Of a stretch of 64,000 nucleotides of DNA, positions 39,716 to 48,945 are shown one piece after another (position 1 is the stretch's first letter; each line of letters starts with the position of its first letter). This DNA comes from Erysipelotrichales bacterium (GTDB taxonomy: Bacteria; Bacillota_I; Bacilli_A; Erysipelotrichales; Erysipelotrichaceae), in contig CAJTIT010000007.1 of assembly GCA_910576345.1 (NCBI GenBank), forward strand, positions 1-64,000. Direction: 5' to 3'. The notes under the pieces are model-generated. The model made no database searches and had not been told where the DNA came from. It saw only the letters and a program-made list of their open reading frames with translations. Position numbers and translations under genes: made by a program.

Positions 39716-40600
39716 ATGAATGAAACGATAAAATTAATCGGCAATACGCCAATCATAAAAATTGAACATACCAATATATATGTAAAACTGGAAAAATATA
39801 ATCCGGGTGGAAGTATCAAAGATCGCGCAGTCTATGGCATGTTAAAGGATGCGTTTGCGAATGAACGCATCACCAAGCAGACGAAATTAATCGAAGCCAC
39901 CAGCGGCAATACAGGTATTGCATTGGCTATGATGGGCGCTATATATGATATTCCGGTTACGATTGTCATGCCGGATACGATGAGTGAGGAACGAAGGAAT
40001 TTAATTCGTGCTTATGGCGCAGAATTGATTTTGAGTGACGGATCAAAAGGTATGCAAGGGGCAGTCGATGCTATGCAAGCGATGATGAAACAGGATAGTG
40101 CTTATCTTCAATTAGGGCAGTTTGACAATTTGGCCAATGTGCGTATTCATTATGAAACAAGCGGTCCGGAAATTTATCGACAAGTGCCTGATATTGATCT
40201 GTTTGTATGCTGTGCAGGAACAGGTGGGACGTTTAGTGGCATTTCCAAGTATTTGAAAGAACAAAATCCCAATATTCGATGCGTGATTGGGGAACCAACA
40301 AATTCTGCATTGCTTTCAGGACATCCTGCCGGGGCTCATAAAATACAAGGAATCGGCGCCAATTTCGTTCCATCCATTTTGGATACATCTTTGATTGATG
40401 ATATTTTATGGATTGATGATGAGGATGCATTTCGTGAAACAGTTGCCTTTGCGAAATCCACGGGCATTCTTGTTGGAATTTCCAGCGGCGCCAATATCGC
40501 ATTGGCTAAGCGACTTTCTCAATATTATCCTGAAGATACCATTGTGACCGTTGCGCCGGACGGCGGTGAAAAATATCTCTCTGTTTTGGAGTTCTCATGA
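39716..40600 (+). CDS. cysK: Cysteine synthase
   Basis: The 294-residue PLP enzyme makes cysteine from O-acetylserine and sulfide. The Schiff-base lysine is in [10 protein letters not shown] near residue 35, the [10 protein letters not shown] loop near 64 binds substrate, and GTGGTFSGI binds cofactor phosphate. GGAGGG precedes the ATG. It is coupled to cysE by a four-base overlap. CysM-like homologues share the fold; the neighbouring cysE favours O-acetylserine. Confidence 0.93.
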   Translation: MNETIKLIGNTPIIKIEHTNIYVKLEKYNPGGSIKDRAVYGMLKDAFANERITKQTKLIEATSGNTGIALAMMGAIYDIPVTIVMPDTMSEERRNLIRAYGAELILSDGSKGMQGAVDAMQAMMKQDSAYLQLGQFDNLANVRIHYETSGPEIYRQVPDIDLFVCCAGTGGTFSGISKYLKEQNPNIRCVIGEPTNSALLSGHPAGAHKIQGIGANFVPSILDTSLIDDILWIDDEDAFRETVAFAKSTGILVGISSGANIALAKRLSQYYPEDTIVTVAPDGGEKYLSVLEFS

Positions 40601-41121
40601 GATTGATCAAAGATATCCGATACAATATACAGCGTACTTGTGAATATGATCCGGCGGTTCATTCCAAGTGGGAAGTGCTGTTTTTATATCCGCATATTAA
40701 GGCATTGATCATGCATCATATTTCTAATTTTTATTGGCGTCACCATCTTTATTTTCTGGCAAGATTAAATTCCAATCTTGCAAGACGATGGACAGGTATT
40801 GAAATTCATCCGGGAGCTAAAATCGGCAAGGGGCTTGTGATTGATCACGGTATGGGAGTCGTCATTGGAGAAACAGCGGAAATCGGCGATAATTGCGTGA
40901 TTTATCATGGGGTTACGCTAGGCGGTACCGGCAAACAAAAAGCCAAGCGTCATCCGACCATTGGCAATCATGTATTTATTGGCGCAGGTGCGAAGCTGTT
41001 GGGTAATATTCAAATCGGCGATCATACGAAAATCGGCGCGAATGCGGTTGTTTTGAAAGATTGTCCGCCAAACAGCACATTGGTTGGTATACCGGCTGTG
41101 AATAAAGCCAAGCAATTATAA
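40597..41121 (+). CDS. cysE: Serine O-acetyltransferase
   Basis: The 174-residue enzyme acetylates serine with acetyl-CoA and supplies O-acetylserine to CysK. The left-handed beta helix shows hexapeptide repeats, with the family sequences [29 protein letters not shown] and GVTLGGTGK. This is the short form lacking much of the N-terminal helical region. It overlaps cysK by four bases. Confidence 0.94.
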   Translation: MRLIKDIRYNIQRTCEYDPAVHSKWEVLFLYPHIKALIMHHISNFYWRHHLYFLARLNSNLARRWTGIEIHPGAKIGKGLVIDHGMGVVIGETAEIGDNCVIYHGVTLGGTGKQKAKRHPTIGNHVFIGAGAKLLGNIQIGDHTKIGANAVVLKDCPPNSTLVGIPAVNKAKQL

Positions 41122-41130
41122 ATAGGGACC

Positions 41131-41168
41131 AAAGCGATGGCAAATTGTAACAGATGCATCGCTTTTTT
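41131..41168 (+). terminator. Terminator after cysE
   Basis: AAAGCGATG and CATCGCTTT form a nine-pair stem followed by T residues. Confidence 0.9.
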
Positions 41169-41428
41169 TATTTTGTCATTGAAACAGTATATTGTGCGGA
41201 TAATAAACTTTGTACCGTGCTCACTCATCAAGTTTTGAAAGATTTGAGAAAATATCCGATTTTCTTATCTTTAATCCTTCTATGTGGAAGAAACGATGAA
41301 AACGTTATTTTTTACAATATGTTTTTCGTCGAAGACAATGAATTTAAAATTGTTCATTGTCGCACACACTACCATGATAAACATTATTATTTACAAATCA
41401 TACGCAAACGATTTTAAATTCAAAAAAT
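41169..41428. other. No clear gene
   Basis: An AT-rich gap. A plus-strand frame (to 41417) has a plausible-looking Tyr/His/Lys-rich C-terminal part, but it starts inside the cysE terminator and has no ribosome binding site. It may be a decayed gene fragment. Confidence 0.4.
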
Positions 41429-41457
41429 TTGACAATCAAAGTAAATGAGATTATAAT
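41429..41457 (+). promoter_or_regulatory. Promoter of degV
   Basis: A perfect-consensus promoter: TTGACA (41429-41434), a 17-base spacer and TATAAT (41452-41457). Strong, apparently constitutive. Confidence 0.88.
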
Positions 41458-41493
41458 ATTTATGTCATAAGAAAAAAGAAGGAGACATTGTAA

Positions 41494-42351
41494 ATGAAAA
41501 TTGCGGTTTTAACAGACAGCGGTACCGGATTTACACAAAAAGAAGCACAAGATTTAGGATTGTATTATGTTCCTCTCCAAGTGCTTCATAACGATACTCA
41601 GTATTTAGATGGTATCAACATTGATGTCAGAAAAGTATATGATTTAATGAAAGAGAAGCAGGGACTTACAACTTCTATGCCGCCATTGGCATTCATAGAG
41701 AAAACGATTGCACAAATGAAAGAAGATGGGTGTGATTGCGTTATATGCGTTCCTATATCCAACGGTTTATCTTCCACAGCTTCCATTATTACTGCCGCCG
41801 TACAGGCAGCTGACATGAAACTTTTCGTTGTTGATTGCTACAGCACTGCTTATATTCAACGTTATTTGGCAGAAAGTGCAAAAAAACTGGTGGATCAAGG
41901 ATTGGCTGCAAAAACGATTGTCAAACGTTTGGAAGATGCCATTCACTCTAGCAATACCTTAATTATTCCGGACGATTTGCAACATTTAAAACGTGGCGGA
42001 CGATTGACACCGGTTGCGGCAGCGCTGGGAGGTTTGTTGAAAATCAAACCGGTATTACAGCTCAATAAACAATCGGATGGCAAGATTGATGTATTCGATA
42101 AAGTCAGGACAATGTCAAAAGCAATTCAAAAAGCCATTGATACATTCGTATACGAAGATGTTGGTGAAAATTATAGGATGGCATGTCTGCATGCGGATGT
42201 AGAAGATATGGGAAAACAATTCTTGACAGATTTAACAACAGCTTTGCCAAATCGTTCTGTTATCTTTGGAATGATTGCGCCTGTCATTGCGGTTCATACG
42301 GGTATTGGCTGTTTGGGTATTCAGTATATCAAAGAAGTAGAAGGTGTATAA
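41494..42351 (+). CDS. DegV family fatty-acid-binding protein
   Basis: The 285-residue protein has the DegV pattern: VLTDSGTGFT at the N-terminus, TTSMPPLAF near 62, VPISNGLSSTASIITAA and LKRGGRL in the middle. DegV/FakB proteins bind an acyl chain and present it to the FakA kinase for phospholipid synthesis. FakA is not in this window. GAAGGAGA precedes the ATG; the gene has its own strong promoter. Confidence 0.9.
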   Translation: MKIAVLTDSGTGFTQKEAQDLGLYYVPLQVLHNDTQYLDGINIDVRKVYDLMKEKQGLTTSMPPLAFIEKTIAQMKEDGCDCVICVPISNGLSSTASIITAAVQAADMKLFVVDCYSTAYIQRYLAESAKKLVDQGLAAKTIVKRLEDAIHSSNTLIIPDDLQHLKRGGRLTPVAAALGGLLKIKPVLQLNKQSDGKIDVFDKVRTMSKAIQKAIDTFVYEDVGENYRMACLHADVEDMGKQFLTDLTTALPNRSVIFGMIAPVIAVHTGIGCLGIQYIKEVEGV

Positions 42352-42355
42352 CAAA

Positions 42356-42384
42356 AAAAAACAGCTGTAATAGGCTGTTTTCAT
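42356..42384. terminator. Terminator between degV and the GNAT gene
   Basis: AAAACAGC and GCTGTTTT form a hairpin with A- and T-rich flanks, serving both convergent genes. Confidence 0.8.
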
Positions 42385-42385
42385 T

Positions 42386-42874
42386 TTATAGATCCAACTG
42401 TAAAATATCATCATCCATGATATAACCGCATCCAATATCTGTTTGTGCATGATCAATCACATAGAAACCTTTGTGACGATAAACATCCAAACTGTTTTGA
42501 TTGTATTTGTTGCAAGTCAGATAAATGTTAGAAAGCTTTTGTTCTTTTGCATAGGCGATTGCTTGATCTAACAATGCACTCGCATATCCTTTCCCACGCA
42601 TTTCTTTTTTTAAGTACAATTTGCTTAAAAACAAGCGGTTTTCTTTTTTACAAACACCGCAATATCCAACAATTTGATCATCATCCATTAACAGATAATA
42701 TACATATCCATCTTCCGTGATTGCTTTCTTTAATGCAGGCTCACTTTGAAATTGTTCTACCATATAATCAATCTGTCCTTGTGTTAATAATGATACGAAA
42801 TATTCATTCCATATTTGTTTTGCCGTTTGTGCAAGTGCGACAATATCTGTTTCTTTACATACTTTTATTTCCAT
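42386..42874 (-). CDS. GNAT family N-acetyltransferase
   Basis: The 162-residue protein has the acetyl-CoA-binding GNAT core: LYLKKEMRGKGYASALLDQAI (the R/Q-x-x-G-x-G/A loop) near 95, and a downstream YNQNSLDVYRHKGF. The substrate is unknown. GGGGAA upstream of the ATG. No obvious operon partner. Confidence 0.88.
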   Translation of the reverse strand: MEIKVCKETDIVALAQTAKQIWNEYFVSLLTQGQIDYMVEQFQSEPALKKAITEDGYVYYLLMDDDQIVGYCGVCKKENRLFLSKLYLKKEMRGKGYASALLDQAIAYAKEQKLSNIYLTCNKYNQNSLDVYRHKGFYVIDHAQTDIGCGYIMDDDILQLDL

Positions 42875-42945
42875 TCATTATTCCCCTTTTCTCTCAATAA
42901 TCGTATTATACGCCGTTTTGATGAGAATGCAAATTATAAAGCAAA

Positions 42946-42981
42946 GAAAAACTGCTTTGCATATTCCGATACAAAGCAGTT
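42946..42981 (-). terminator. Terminator after the BceB-like gene
   Basis: AACTGCTTTG and CAAAGCAGTT form a stem with a T run on the minus strand, just after the permease stop. Confidence 0.85.
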
Positions 42982-42991
42982 GATTATTGAT

Positions 42992-44998
42992 TTATTTTAA
43001 TAAGATGCGCTTGCTACCCCAGTATGTGACAAGAAAGTAAGAGCCATATACTGCCAAAATAATCGAACCTGCAATCATGGAAGCGCCAAAGATGTCGCTT
43101 TCTCCAAAGACTTGAATGATGATATTGACCACTTGAATGCCGACGATACTGTGGATAACGCCAAGCAATAAAGGCATGAAGAAGTAAATGGCCATCTGTA
43201 ATAGAATCGCATGGGACAACATTCTTTTTTCTGCGCCAATTTTATTTAATATTTGATAACGTGCCACATTGTCTGAAGCCTGTGAGAGCTGTTGTAAAGC
43301 CAAAATGACAGCGCTGGCAATTAAGAATACAATGCCAAGATATATGCCGATATACGTAAGCAGTACAGCGGTGCCTTTACTGTTTTCCTTTACGGTATTC
43401 GCAGTTTCGGAAGAGAAAGTGTGATAAGCACTATTTTCATCTTGTGCAAGTGTATCTTGATAAGCGTTTACGGCCTCATTCATTTTTTCAAGAAATTGAT
43501 CTTGTTGATCAGGATCGTTCAGTTTCACATTCCAATAGGAATTGAGAGGAATCAAATCATTTGGAATCAGATCATCACAGATAACGACGGTCACAATAAA
43601 GGCCGCTGTTTGAATGGTTGTTCCACCTTGGATGTAGTCAAAATCATCATTTGTGATGGTCACATCATGTCCATAGAGATGTAGGGTAGGATGTGCATCA
43701 ATAATATCGCCTATTATTGTTGTCATCATGTCAGAACTGGTAAAGATATGTGCTTCATTGATTTTAAGATCCACTTCGTTTAAACCGCGGTCTTTTCGTA
43801 GTTGATTATAAGTGGATAAAGGTAGCACCGTATAAGGTTCATCCATTTGATTCGCTGATTGGATAATGCTGTTATCTTTGATGAACGGCGTCAATGTTTC
43901 AAAACTTTGATCGGCTTCATATTCATGAACGAAGAAATCTTCTTTGATCATGGACATATCCACATGAAGGTCTTCTTTGATTTGTTCGATAGGACGTTCC
44001 TGATTTGAGTTCGTATAGGAATAATCATATACTGTAGAAGTTTTGATCGTATTGTTGATCGTTTTGTTCAAATTGGAACCAGTTGCCAAAGCGCCGATTG
44101 AAAACAGCAACATAAGACAAACCACGCTCATGGAGATGAAGTTGGAATTGATCGATGAATTGATTTGCCGTAAGACAAACATATTTAACTTACGAAAATA
44201 GATCTGCTTGCTGCACTGTGTGAATTTCAAAAGAAATCCGGATAGCGACATAAAGAACAACACGGTTCCGCTGATGCCGCATGCCGCAATCATAGGAATA
44301 TGAAACAAGGCGTCTATTCCTTTGGATAAGGCGTAGTGGTATGTGTAGCCGATCAGTCCGATACTGATTATAAATAACAATACAGATAACCAGATGTTTT
44401 TGATTTTCAATGTTTCATTTTTACGGTTTGCGGTTAGTAAATCAATTAGTTTATAATGATTGAGGCTCAATGAATTAAAAAACATAATCACAATGAAAAT
44501 CAAAGAGAATACGATGATCGTAAAGATCATGGCATCTATTGAGAAAATAAAGCGGTAGTTCAATGTAACTTCAAACATGTTTGCGGTAATGACACTCAAT
44601 AGCTGTGATGCAAGAATACCAAATATAATTCCGGTTGCCAGTGATATCAAACCAATCATAAATGTTTCATAGATCAGAATGCGTGATATATTATGTTTGG
44701 GCATCCCTAACAATGTGTAAATTCCCAATTCTTTTTTTCTGCGTTTGATTAGAAATTGATTCGCATAAATGATCAAAAAAGCCAAAATCATTGCGACGAT
44801 AAAAGAGAGAATTTTTATCAGCTGCTGGATGGACACCAGAACATCATGTTGGGAAGCATTGAGATCCAGCACTGCTTCCTGTGCCTGAAAAGAATTAAAT
44901 GTATAAAACAGACAAACGGAAAAAGCAAGGGTCAAAAAGTAAATCAGAAAATCCTTGTAACTTTTTTTCACGTTCTGCAACGCCAGATTAAAGTACAT
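42992..44998 (-). CDS. BceB-like ABC permease
   Basis: A 668-residue permease with the BceB plan. Four helices lie in the first 280 residues (FtsX unit including KRRKKELGIYTLLGM). A further pair follows near 295-320, then a large extracellular domain (about 325-540) and a final FtsX unit. Bacitracin- and lantibiotic-resistance transporters have this layout. It overlaps the ATPase gene. No two-component system lies next to it here. Confidence 0.9.
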   Translation of the reverse strand: MYFNLALQNVKKSYKDFLIYFLTLAFSVCLFYTFNSFQAQEAVLDLNASQHDVLVSIQQLIKILSFIVAMILAFLIIYANQFLIKRRKKELGIYTLLGMPKHNISRILIYETFMIGLISLATGIIFGILASQLLSVITANMFEVTLNYRFIFSIDAMIFTIIVFSLIFIVIMFFNSLSLNHYKLIDLLTANRKNETLKIKNIWLSVLLFIISIGLIGYTYHYALSKGIDALFHIPMIAACGISGTVLFFMSLSGFLLKFTQCSKQIYFRKLNMFVLRQINSSINSNFISMSVVCLMLLFSIGALATGSNLNKTINNTIKTSTVYDYSYTNSNQERPIEQIKEDLHVDMSMIKEDFFVHEYEADQSFETLTPFIKDNSIIQSANQMDEPYTVLPLSTYNQLRKDRGLNEVDLKINEAHIFTSSDMMTTIIGDIIDAHPTLHLYGHDVTITNDDFDYIQGGTTIQTAAFIVTVVICDDLIPNDLIPLNSYWNVKLNDPDQQDQFLEKMNEAVNAYQDTLAQDENSAYHTFSSETANTVKENSKGTAVLLTYIGIYLGIVFLIASAVILALQQLSQASDNVARYQILNKIGAEKRMLSHAILLQMAIYFFMPLLLGVIHSIVGIQVVNIIIQVFGESDIFGASMIAGSIILAVYGSYFLVTYWGSKRILLK

Positions 44999-45755
44999 TG
45001 GATGAGTCGCCTCCTAACAATGTGACAACTTCAATGATTTGGTTGAAAAAATCTTTTCTTGTATGGTTTCCGCGAATAAGTTCATTGAAGATGCGGCCGT
45101 CTTTGATAAATAGGATACGCTTGGCATAGGATGCGCTAAAAGCATCATGGGTAACCATCATAATGGTCGCATGGTATTCCTGATTCAGTTTTTCCATGCT
45201 ATCCAATAACATTCTGCTTGATTTGGAATCCAATGCACCGGTTGGTTCATCAGCAAGAATCAAGGAAGGGTTGGTAATCAATGCGCGTGCGGATGCGACT
45301 CGTTGTTTTTGACCGCCGGACATTTGATAAGGGTATTTTTGAAGTACATCTTCAATGTTTAGCTTTTTACTGACTTCTTCCACACGCTGTTTGATTGTCT
45401 TTGGTTTTACCTTTTGAATGGACAGCGCCATTGCGATGTTTTCATATGCGGTGAGCGTGTCCAAAAGGTTGAAATCTTGGAAGATGAATCCCAATTCTTC
45501 ACGGCGGAATTTTGACAGCGTGTTTCGTTTCAAAGCAGTGATGTCTTTGTCATTGATGTAAATGTGCCCGCTTGATACCGTATCAATGGTGGAGACACAA
45601 TTCAAAAGCGTAGTTTTTCCGGACCCACTGGGTCCCATAATACCCACAAATTCTCCTTTTTCCACTTGGAAAGTAATATGATCGACTGCTTTTGTCAGAT
45701 TTCCTTTGTTTCCATAGTATTTTTCAATATCTTCGACTTGTAAGATTGCGTGCAT
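44988..45755 (-). CDS. BceA-like ABC ATPase
   Basis: A 255-residue ATPase with Walker A GPSGSGKTT, Q-loop FIFQDFNLLD, signature MSGGQKQRVASARAL, Walker [14 protein letters not shown] and the H-loop VTHD. The C-terminal extension beyond residue 235 is typical of BceA. AGGAGG precedes the ATG at 45755. It overlaps the permease and the upstream small membrane gene. Confidence 0.93.
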   Translation of the reverse strand: MHAILQVEDIEKYYGNKGNLTKAVDHITFQVEKGEFVGIMGPSGSGKTTLLNCVSTIDTVSSGHIYINDKDITALKRNTLSKFRREELGFIFQDFNLLDTLTAYENIAMALSIQKVKPKTIKQRVEEVSKKLNIEDVLQKYPYQMSGGQKQRVASARALITNPSLILADEPTGALDSKSSRMLLDSMEKLNQEYHATIMMVTHDAFSASYAKRILFIKDGRIFNELIRGNHTRKDFFNQIIEVVTLLGGDSSNVL

Positions 45756-45960
45756 AACCAATTCCTCCTTCATGAAATTTCTTTTTTAATGCGGCATCTA
45801 AGAAGTTCATCTTATATAATGTAAACAGTACCAACAGAATGAGGAGCAAAAATTTGCTTAATCCCGGTGGTAACGTGTCCGGTAGAAAGACGGTCAAACC
45901 CTGCACGATGAACATAACTGCCAGAATCCATTCGATTTGTATCTGTTTTCTGTGTTTCAT
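45724..45960 (-). CDS. Small two-helix membrane protein
   Basis: A 78-residue protein with two membrane helices (about 9-28 and 36-52) and a polar tail. It is the first gene of the BceAB-like operon. Its 3' end overlaps the ATPase gene by about 30 bases, and AAGGAGGAC lies before its ATG. I do not recognise a family. It may be an accessory subunit of the transporter. Confidence 0.6.
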   Translation of the reverse strand: MKHRKQIQIEWILAVMFIVQGLTVFLPDTLPPGLSKFLLLILLVLFTLYKMNFLDAALKKKFHEGGIGYARNLTSRRY

Positions 45961-46037
45961 ATATGAAGTCCTCCTTGCTTACGAATATAGTATAGTTCAA
46001 TTTGCTTATTTGTTCCATTTGGATTGGTAACATTTGA

Positions 46038-46053
46038 CTTACAAAGTTGTAAG
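46038..46053. promoter_or_regulatory. Perfect palindrome between divergent transporter operons
   Basis: CTTACAA-AG-TTGTAAG is a perfect 7+2+7 palindrome in the divergent intergenic region, about 80 bases upstream of the small membrane protein gene. It is a candidate operator for the BceAB-like operon. Confidence 0.45.
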
Positions 46054-46168
46054 ATACATCTAGATTCATTGTAATGTCGTGTGTAACATACTGGTTTAAA
46101 AGATTTATAACTTCATGACGTAAATGAATACTTTTGTTTTTATGAAACGGAGTTTAGAAAGAAAATAC

Positions 46169-46217
46169 TTGACGGATGCCTTTTTTTGTTATACTGTATT
46201 AGTGTAAATAGTACAGT
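46169..46217 (+). promoter_or_regulatory. Promoter and operator of the Ytr-like operon
   Basis: TTGACG (46169-46174) and TATACT (46190-46195) give a promoter with a short 15-base spacer. Overlapping and following the -10 is the palindrome ACTGTA (46193-46198) / TACAGT (46212-46217), with an inner GTGTA at 46202-46206. This looks like a YtrA-type GntR operator, so the operon's own repressor (48556-48945) may bind here. Confidence 0.55.
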
Positions 46218-46237
46218 TTAGAAAAGAGGCGTTGTGT

Positions 46238-47122
46238 ATGCTGAAAGTAAGGATGGTAAGCAAACAATTACAAGATCATCCGGTTTTGGATCAATTGGAT
46301 ATGGAAGTGAATGATGGATGTATCTATGGATTGATCGGGCCCAACGGTGCCGGAAAATCTACGCTTCTGCGTGTAATGGCAGGGGTATATCAGCCGGATA
46401 TGGGGTGCGTAACGATTGATGATGTTTCCATTCACAACGATCCGTCACGTTTGAAGGATATTTTATTGATCAGTGATGATCCTTATTATTTCCGCAAAGC
46501 ATCTTTGTTGGATATGAAACAGTTTTATCGTATCTCTCATCCTGATTTTCAGGAAGAATATTATCAGAAACTGATCCGCTTAATGAAACTAAATGATCAT
46601 ATCCCTTTGGATCGTTATTCCAAAGGGATGAAGCGTCAGGCGTTTTTAATTCTGGGGTTGTGTTGTGCACCGCGCTATTTATTATTGGATGAAGCATTTG
46701 ACGGTTTGGATCCGCATATGCGCATGATTTTCAAAAAAGAAATCGTAGAGCGATTGGAAGAGAAACAAATGAGCGTGGTGATTTCTTCCCACAGTCTTCG
46801 GGAAATGGAAGAAATCTGTGATTGTTTTGGGATCTTGGAAAACGGAAAGCTGATTACATCCGGTTCTATGGGAGAGTGGTTGGATACGCTTCATCAGTAT
46901 CAGTTGGCTTTCAAAGAGGAAGCGAGTGCGGATATGTTTTCGCATTTGCCGGTGTTGTCATGTAAAGTAGATTCCAGAGTGGTGACGTTGATTTTGGAAG
47001 GAGACAGCGAGATGTTGGAAACAGAATTAGCAAAACTACAACCGGTACTGATGGAACGCTTGGATGTGCGTTTAGAAGAATTGTTTGTGTATGCACTGCA
47101 AGAAAGGAATGATAAGGTATGA
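46238..47122 (+). CDS. ABC ATPase (YtrB-like)
   Basis: The 294-residue protein has Walker A GPNGAGKST, signature YSKGMKRQ (a YtrB-type variation of LSGGQ) and Walker B YLLLDEAFDGLD, then SHSLREME. A C-terminal domain of about 75 residues follows. AGAGG lies 8 bases before the ATG at 46238. It overlaps its permease by ATGA. A close paralogue is encoded at 48920-49801. Confidence 0.93.
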   Translation: MLKVRMVSKQLQDHPVLDQLDMEVNDGCIYGLIGPNGAGKSTLLRVMAGVYQPDMGCVTIDDVSIHNDPSRLKDILLISDDPYYFRKASLLDMKQFYRISHPDFQEEYYQKLIRLMKLNDHIPLDRYSKGMKRQAFLILGLCCAPRYLLLDEAFDGLDPHMRMIFKKEIVERLEEKQMSVVISSHSLREMEEICDCFGILENGKLITSGSMGEWLDTLHQYQLAFKEEASADMFSHLPVLSCKVDSRVVTLILEGDSEMLETELAKLQPVLMERLDVRLEELFVYALQERNDKV

Positions 47123-48555
47123 ATACATTTGGTGGATGGCTGTTTCATGCATCTGAGCGTCCGTATATCAAGCAGTATATCAATGCAAACAAGCATCTGA
47201 TCTTTGTCATTATGATTTTTCTGTCATTGATTGCCAGTGGATCGCTTGTTCCTTCCTCGCTTGTGTCGTATGCGTTTATGGCGTTTGGTTTTGATCCTAT
47301 CAATGCCTATGGGTTAATCACATCTGATCGAAGCCTCGTGATGATATGCGTATGTATGTTAAGTTATTTTCTGCCGATTTTTCAATTCCGCTTTTTGATG
47401 AGTGCTTCCGGAAGAGATTTGTATCTATCGTTACCAATCAAGCGTGAACGTTTATATCATATCCATTACTTCATCGGCGCTTTGTTTATGGGGGTTGCGA
47501 CTGTTTGGTGCGGCGTCGTGTTTTTGTTGTTTCATCCGTATAATCAAAGGATTCTTGTGTCCGTTTTTGTCTTTTTGTTATTTTTATTAATTGGACTATG
47601 TCTTTATACGTTTTTTACATTTCTTGTCGTAAAAAGCCATTCGCTGTTAGACGCATTCATTATTTGTATGTCTTATACATTGTTGTCGATGATGTTTACG
47701 AATGCATTTCAGAGATTTTTCCAGGCAGGCGCAGCGCATATATTGATAGGCAATGGTTTCGATACGGTTCCTAGTCATGTGCAACAGTTCATATCGCTAC
47801 TGTCTCCGCCATGGATCATGTTTCATTGGAATGTGTTGTTTTTGGAAGATGTACAGTCGCATCTGTCACTGATTTGGGTGATCGTACATACGATTATGTG
47901 GATGGTATTTGCTTGTTTTTGTTTTGTGTATGCGAAACGATCTTTTGTCCGCAAAAAGATGGAACAAAGGAAAGATTCTCAAGAATGGGTTACGTATCCT
48001 TTGTTGGTGCCAATGGGGGAAGCGGTGTTGATTCTTGGATATGGTGAAGGTCAGCTATGTTCTTTTGCCATCATTTTGTTATTTGTGTTTTCTTTGATTG
48101 CGCATTTCTTCGTGAAACGCAAAATTCATTTGGATTGGCGAATGCCACTTAGATTTATCGGTTTTGTTTTATTGGGATATGGGTTGATGCAGGCCAGTAT
48201 TGCGACGGATTTCTTTGGATTGATACAGGAAATACCCAAACAAGAGGATGTGGAAATGGTGAGTGTACAAGTATTTGATACACAATGCGTCGATTGCAGT
48301 ATTTTGGAAACGTTGTGGATCCAAGATTCTAAGCGCATATCTAAGGTGATGAGCGGACAGGAGACAATGATGAAATCGAAGTTGAAAACAATGGATGAAG
48401 ATGTATCGCTCATTGTGACTTTTCAATATGTCTATCACGATGGTGAGGAGTCTATTCGCAGTTATTACGTTACGCAAGAACAAACACAAGTGAGGACAGT
48501 GTTGGAGGAATGGAAGAAACTAGGCATTTTGCGTGATTTTAAGGGGGTGGAGTAA
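47119..48555 (+). CDS. ABC-2-type permease (YtrC/D-like)
   Basis: A 478-residue membrane protein. Helices near 30-50, 90-110, 125-145, 160-180, 230-260 and 285-365 alternate with short loops, and a soluble C-terminal domain of about 110 residues follows. It contains FLMSASGRDLYLSLPIKRERLY, the coupling segment also seen in its paralogue. Translationally coupled to the ATPase. It forms a Ytr-type transporter of unknown substrate. Confidence 0.82.
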   Translation: MNTFGGWLFHASERPYIKQYINANKHLIFVIMIFLSLIASGSLVPSSLVSYAFMAFGFDPINAYGLITSDRSLVMICVCMLSYFLPIFQFRFLMSASGRDLYLSLPIKRERLYHIHYFIGALFMGVATVWCGVVFLLFHPYNQRILVSVFVFLLFLLIGLCLYTFFTFLVVKSHSLLDAFIICMSYTLLSMMFTNAFQRFFQAGAAHILIGNGFDTVPSHVQQFISLLSPPWIMFHWNVLFLEDVQSHLSLIWVIVHTIMWMVFACFCFVYAKRSFVRKKMEQRKDSQEWVTYPLLVPMGEAVLILGYGEGQLCSFAIILLFVFSLIAHFFVKRKIHLDWRMPLRFIGFVLLGYGLMQASIATDFFGLIQEIPKQEDVEMVSVQVFDTQCVDCSILETLWIQDSKRISKVMSGQETMMKSKLKTMDEDVSLIVTFQYVYHDGEESIRSYYVTQEQTQVRTVLEEWKKLGILRDFKGVE

Positions 48556-48945
48556 ATGTTTGTGCTGAAACCGCAAAGCGGACTGCCGATTTTTGAACAG
48601 TTGAAAGCACAGATGTTGGAATTTGTAGCTTTGGGAATATTGTCGCCCAATGATAAACTTCCTTCTGTGCGCTCTTTGGCAATGGAGCTTTCAATAAATC
48701 CCAATACAGTGGCCAAGGCGTATCAGGAGTTGGAGCTTCAGGGGTATGTTTATACAGTTCCCGGAAAAGGTTGTTTTGTATCAGATAATCATATAGAGGA
48801 ACAAATTCATTTTGTAAAACTGACGGAATTCATACAAACAGTGAAAGAGATGAAACGTCATAATATAAAGGAAAATGAATTGGTGGATGCGATATCGCTG
48901 GTGTATGGAGGTGACAAACATGATGGAACTTCATCAGATCAATAA
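48556..48945 (+). CDS. YtrA-type GntR repressor
   Basis: The 129-residue protein is a GntR-fold regulator of the YtrA type: a winged HTH (SGLPIFEQLKAQM, LPSVRSLAMELSINPNTVAKAYQELE) with only a short C-terminal dimerisation helix region. It lies in the middle of the operon, right after one permease and overlapping the next ATPase gene by 26 bases. It probably represses the operon through the palindrome at 46193-46217. Confidence 0.93.
   Translation: MFVLKPQSGLPIFEQLKAQMLEFVALGILSPNDKLPSVRSLAMELSINPNTVAKAYQELELQGYVYTVPGKGCFVSDNHIEEQIHFVKLTEFIQTVKEMKRHNIKENELVDAISLVYGGDKHDGTSSDQ

Noticed and set aside
41154-41417. 87-residue plus-strand ORF after cysE
   Set aside because: It begins inside the cysE terminator, lacks a ribosome binding site and shows no family.
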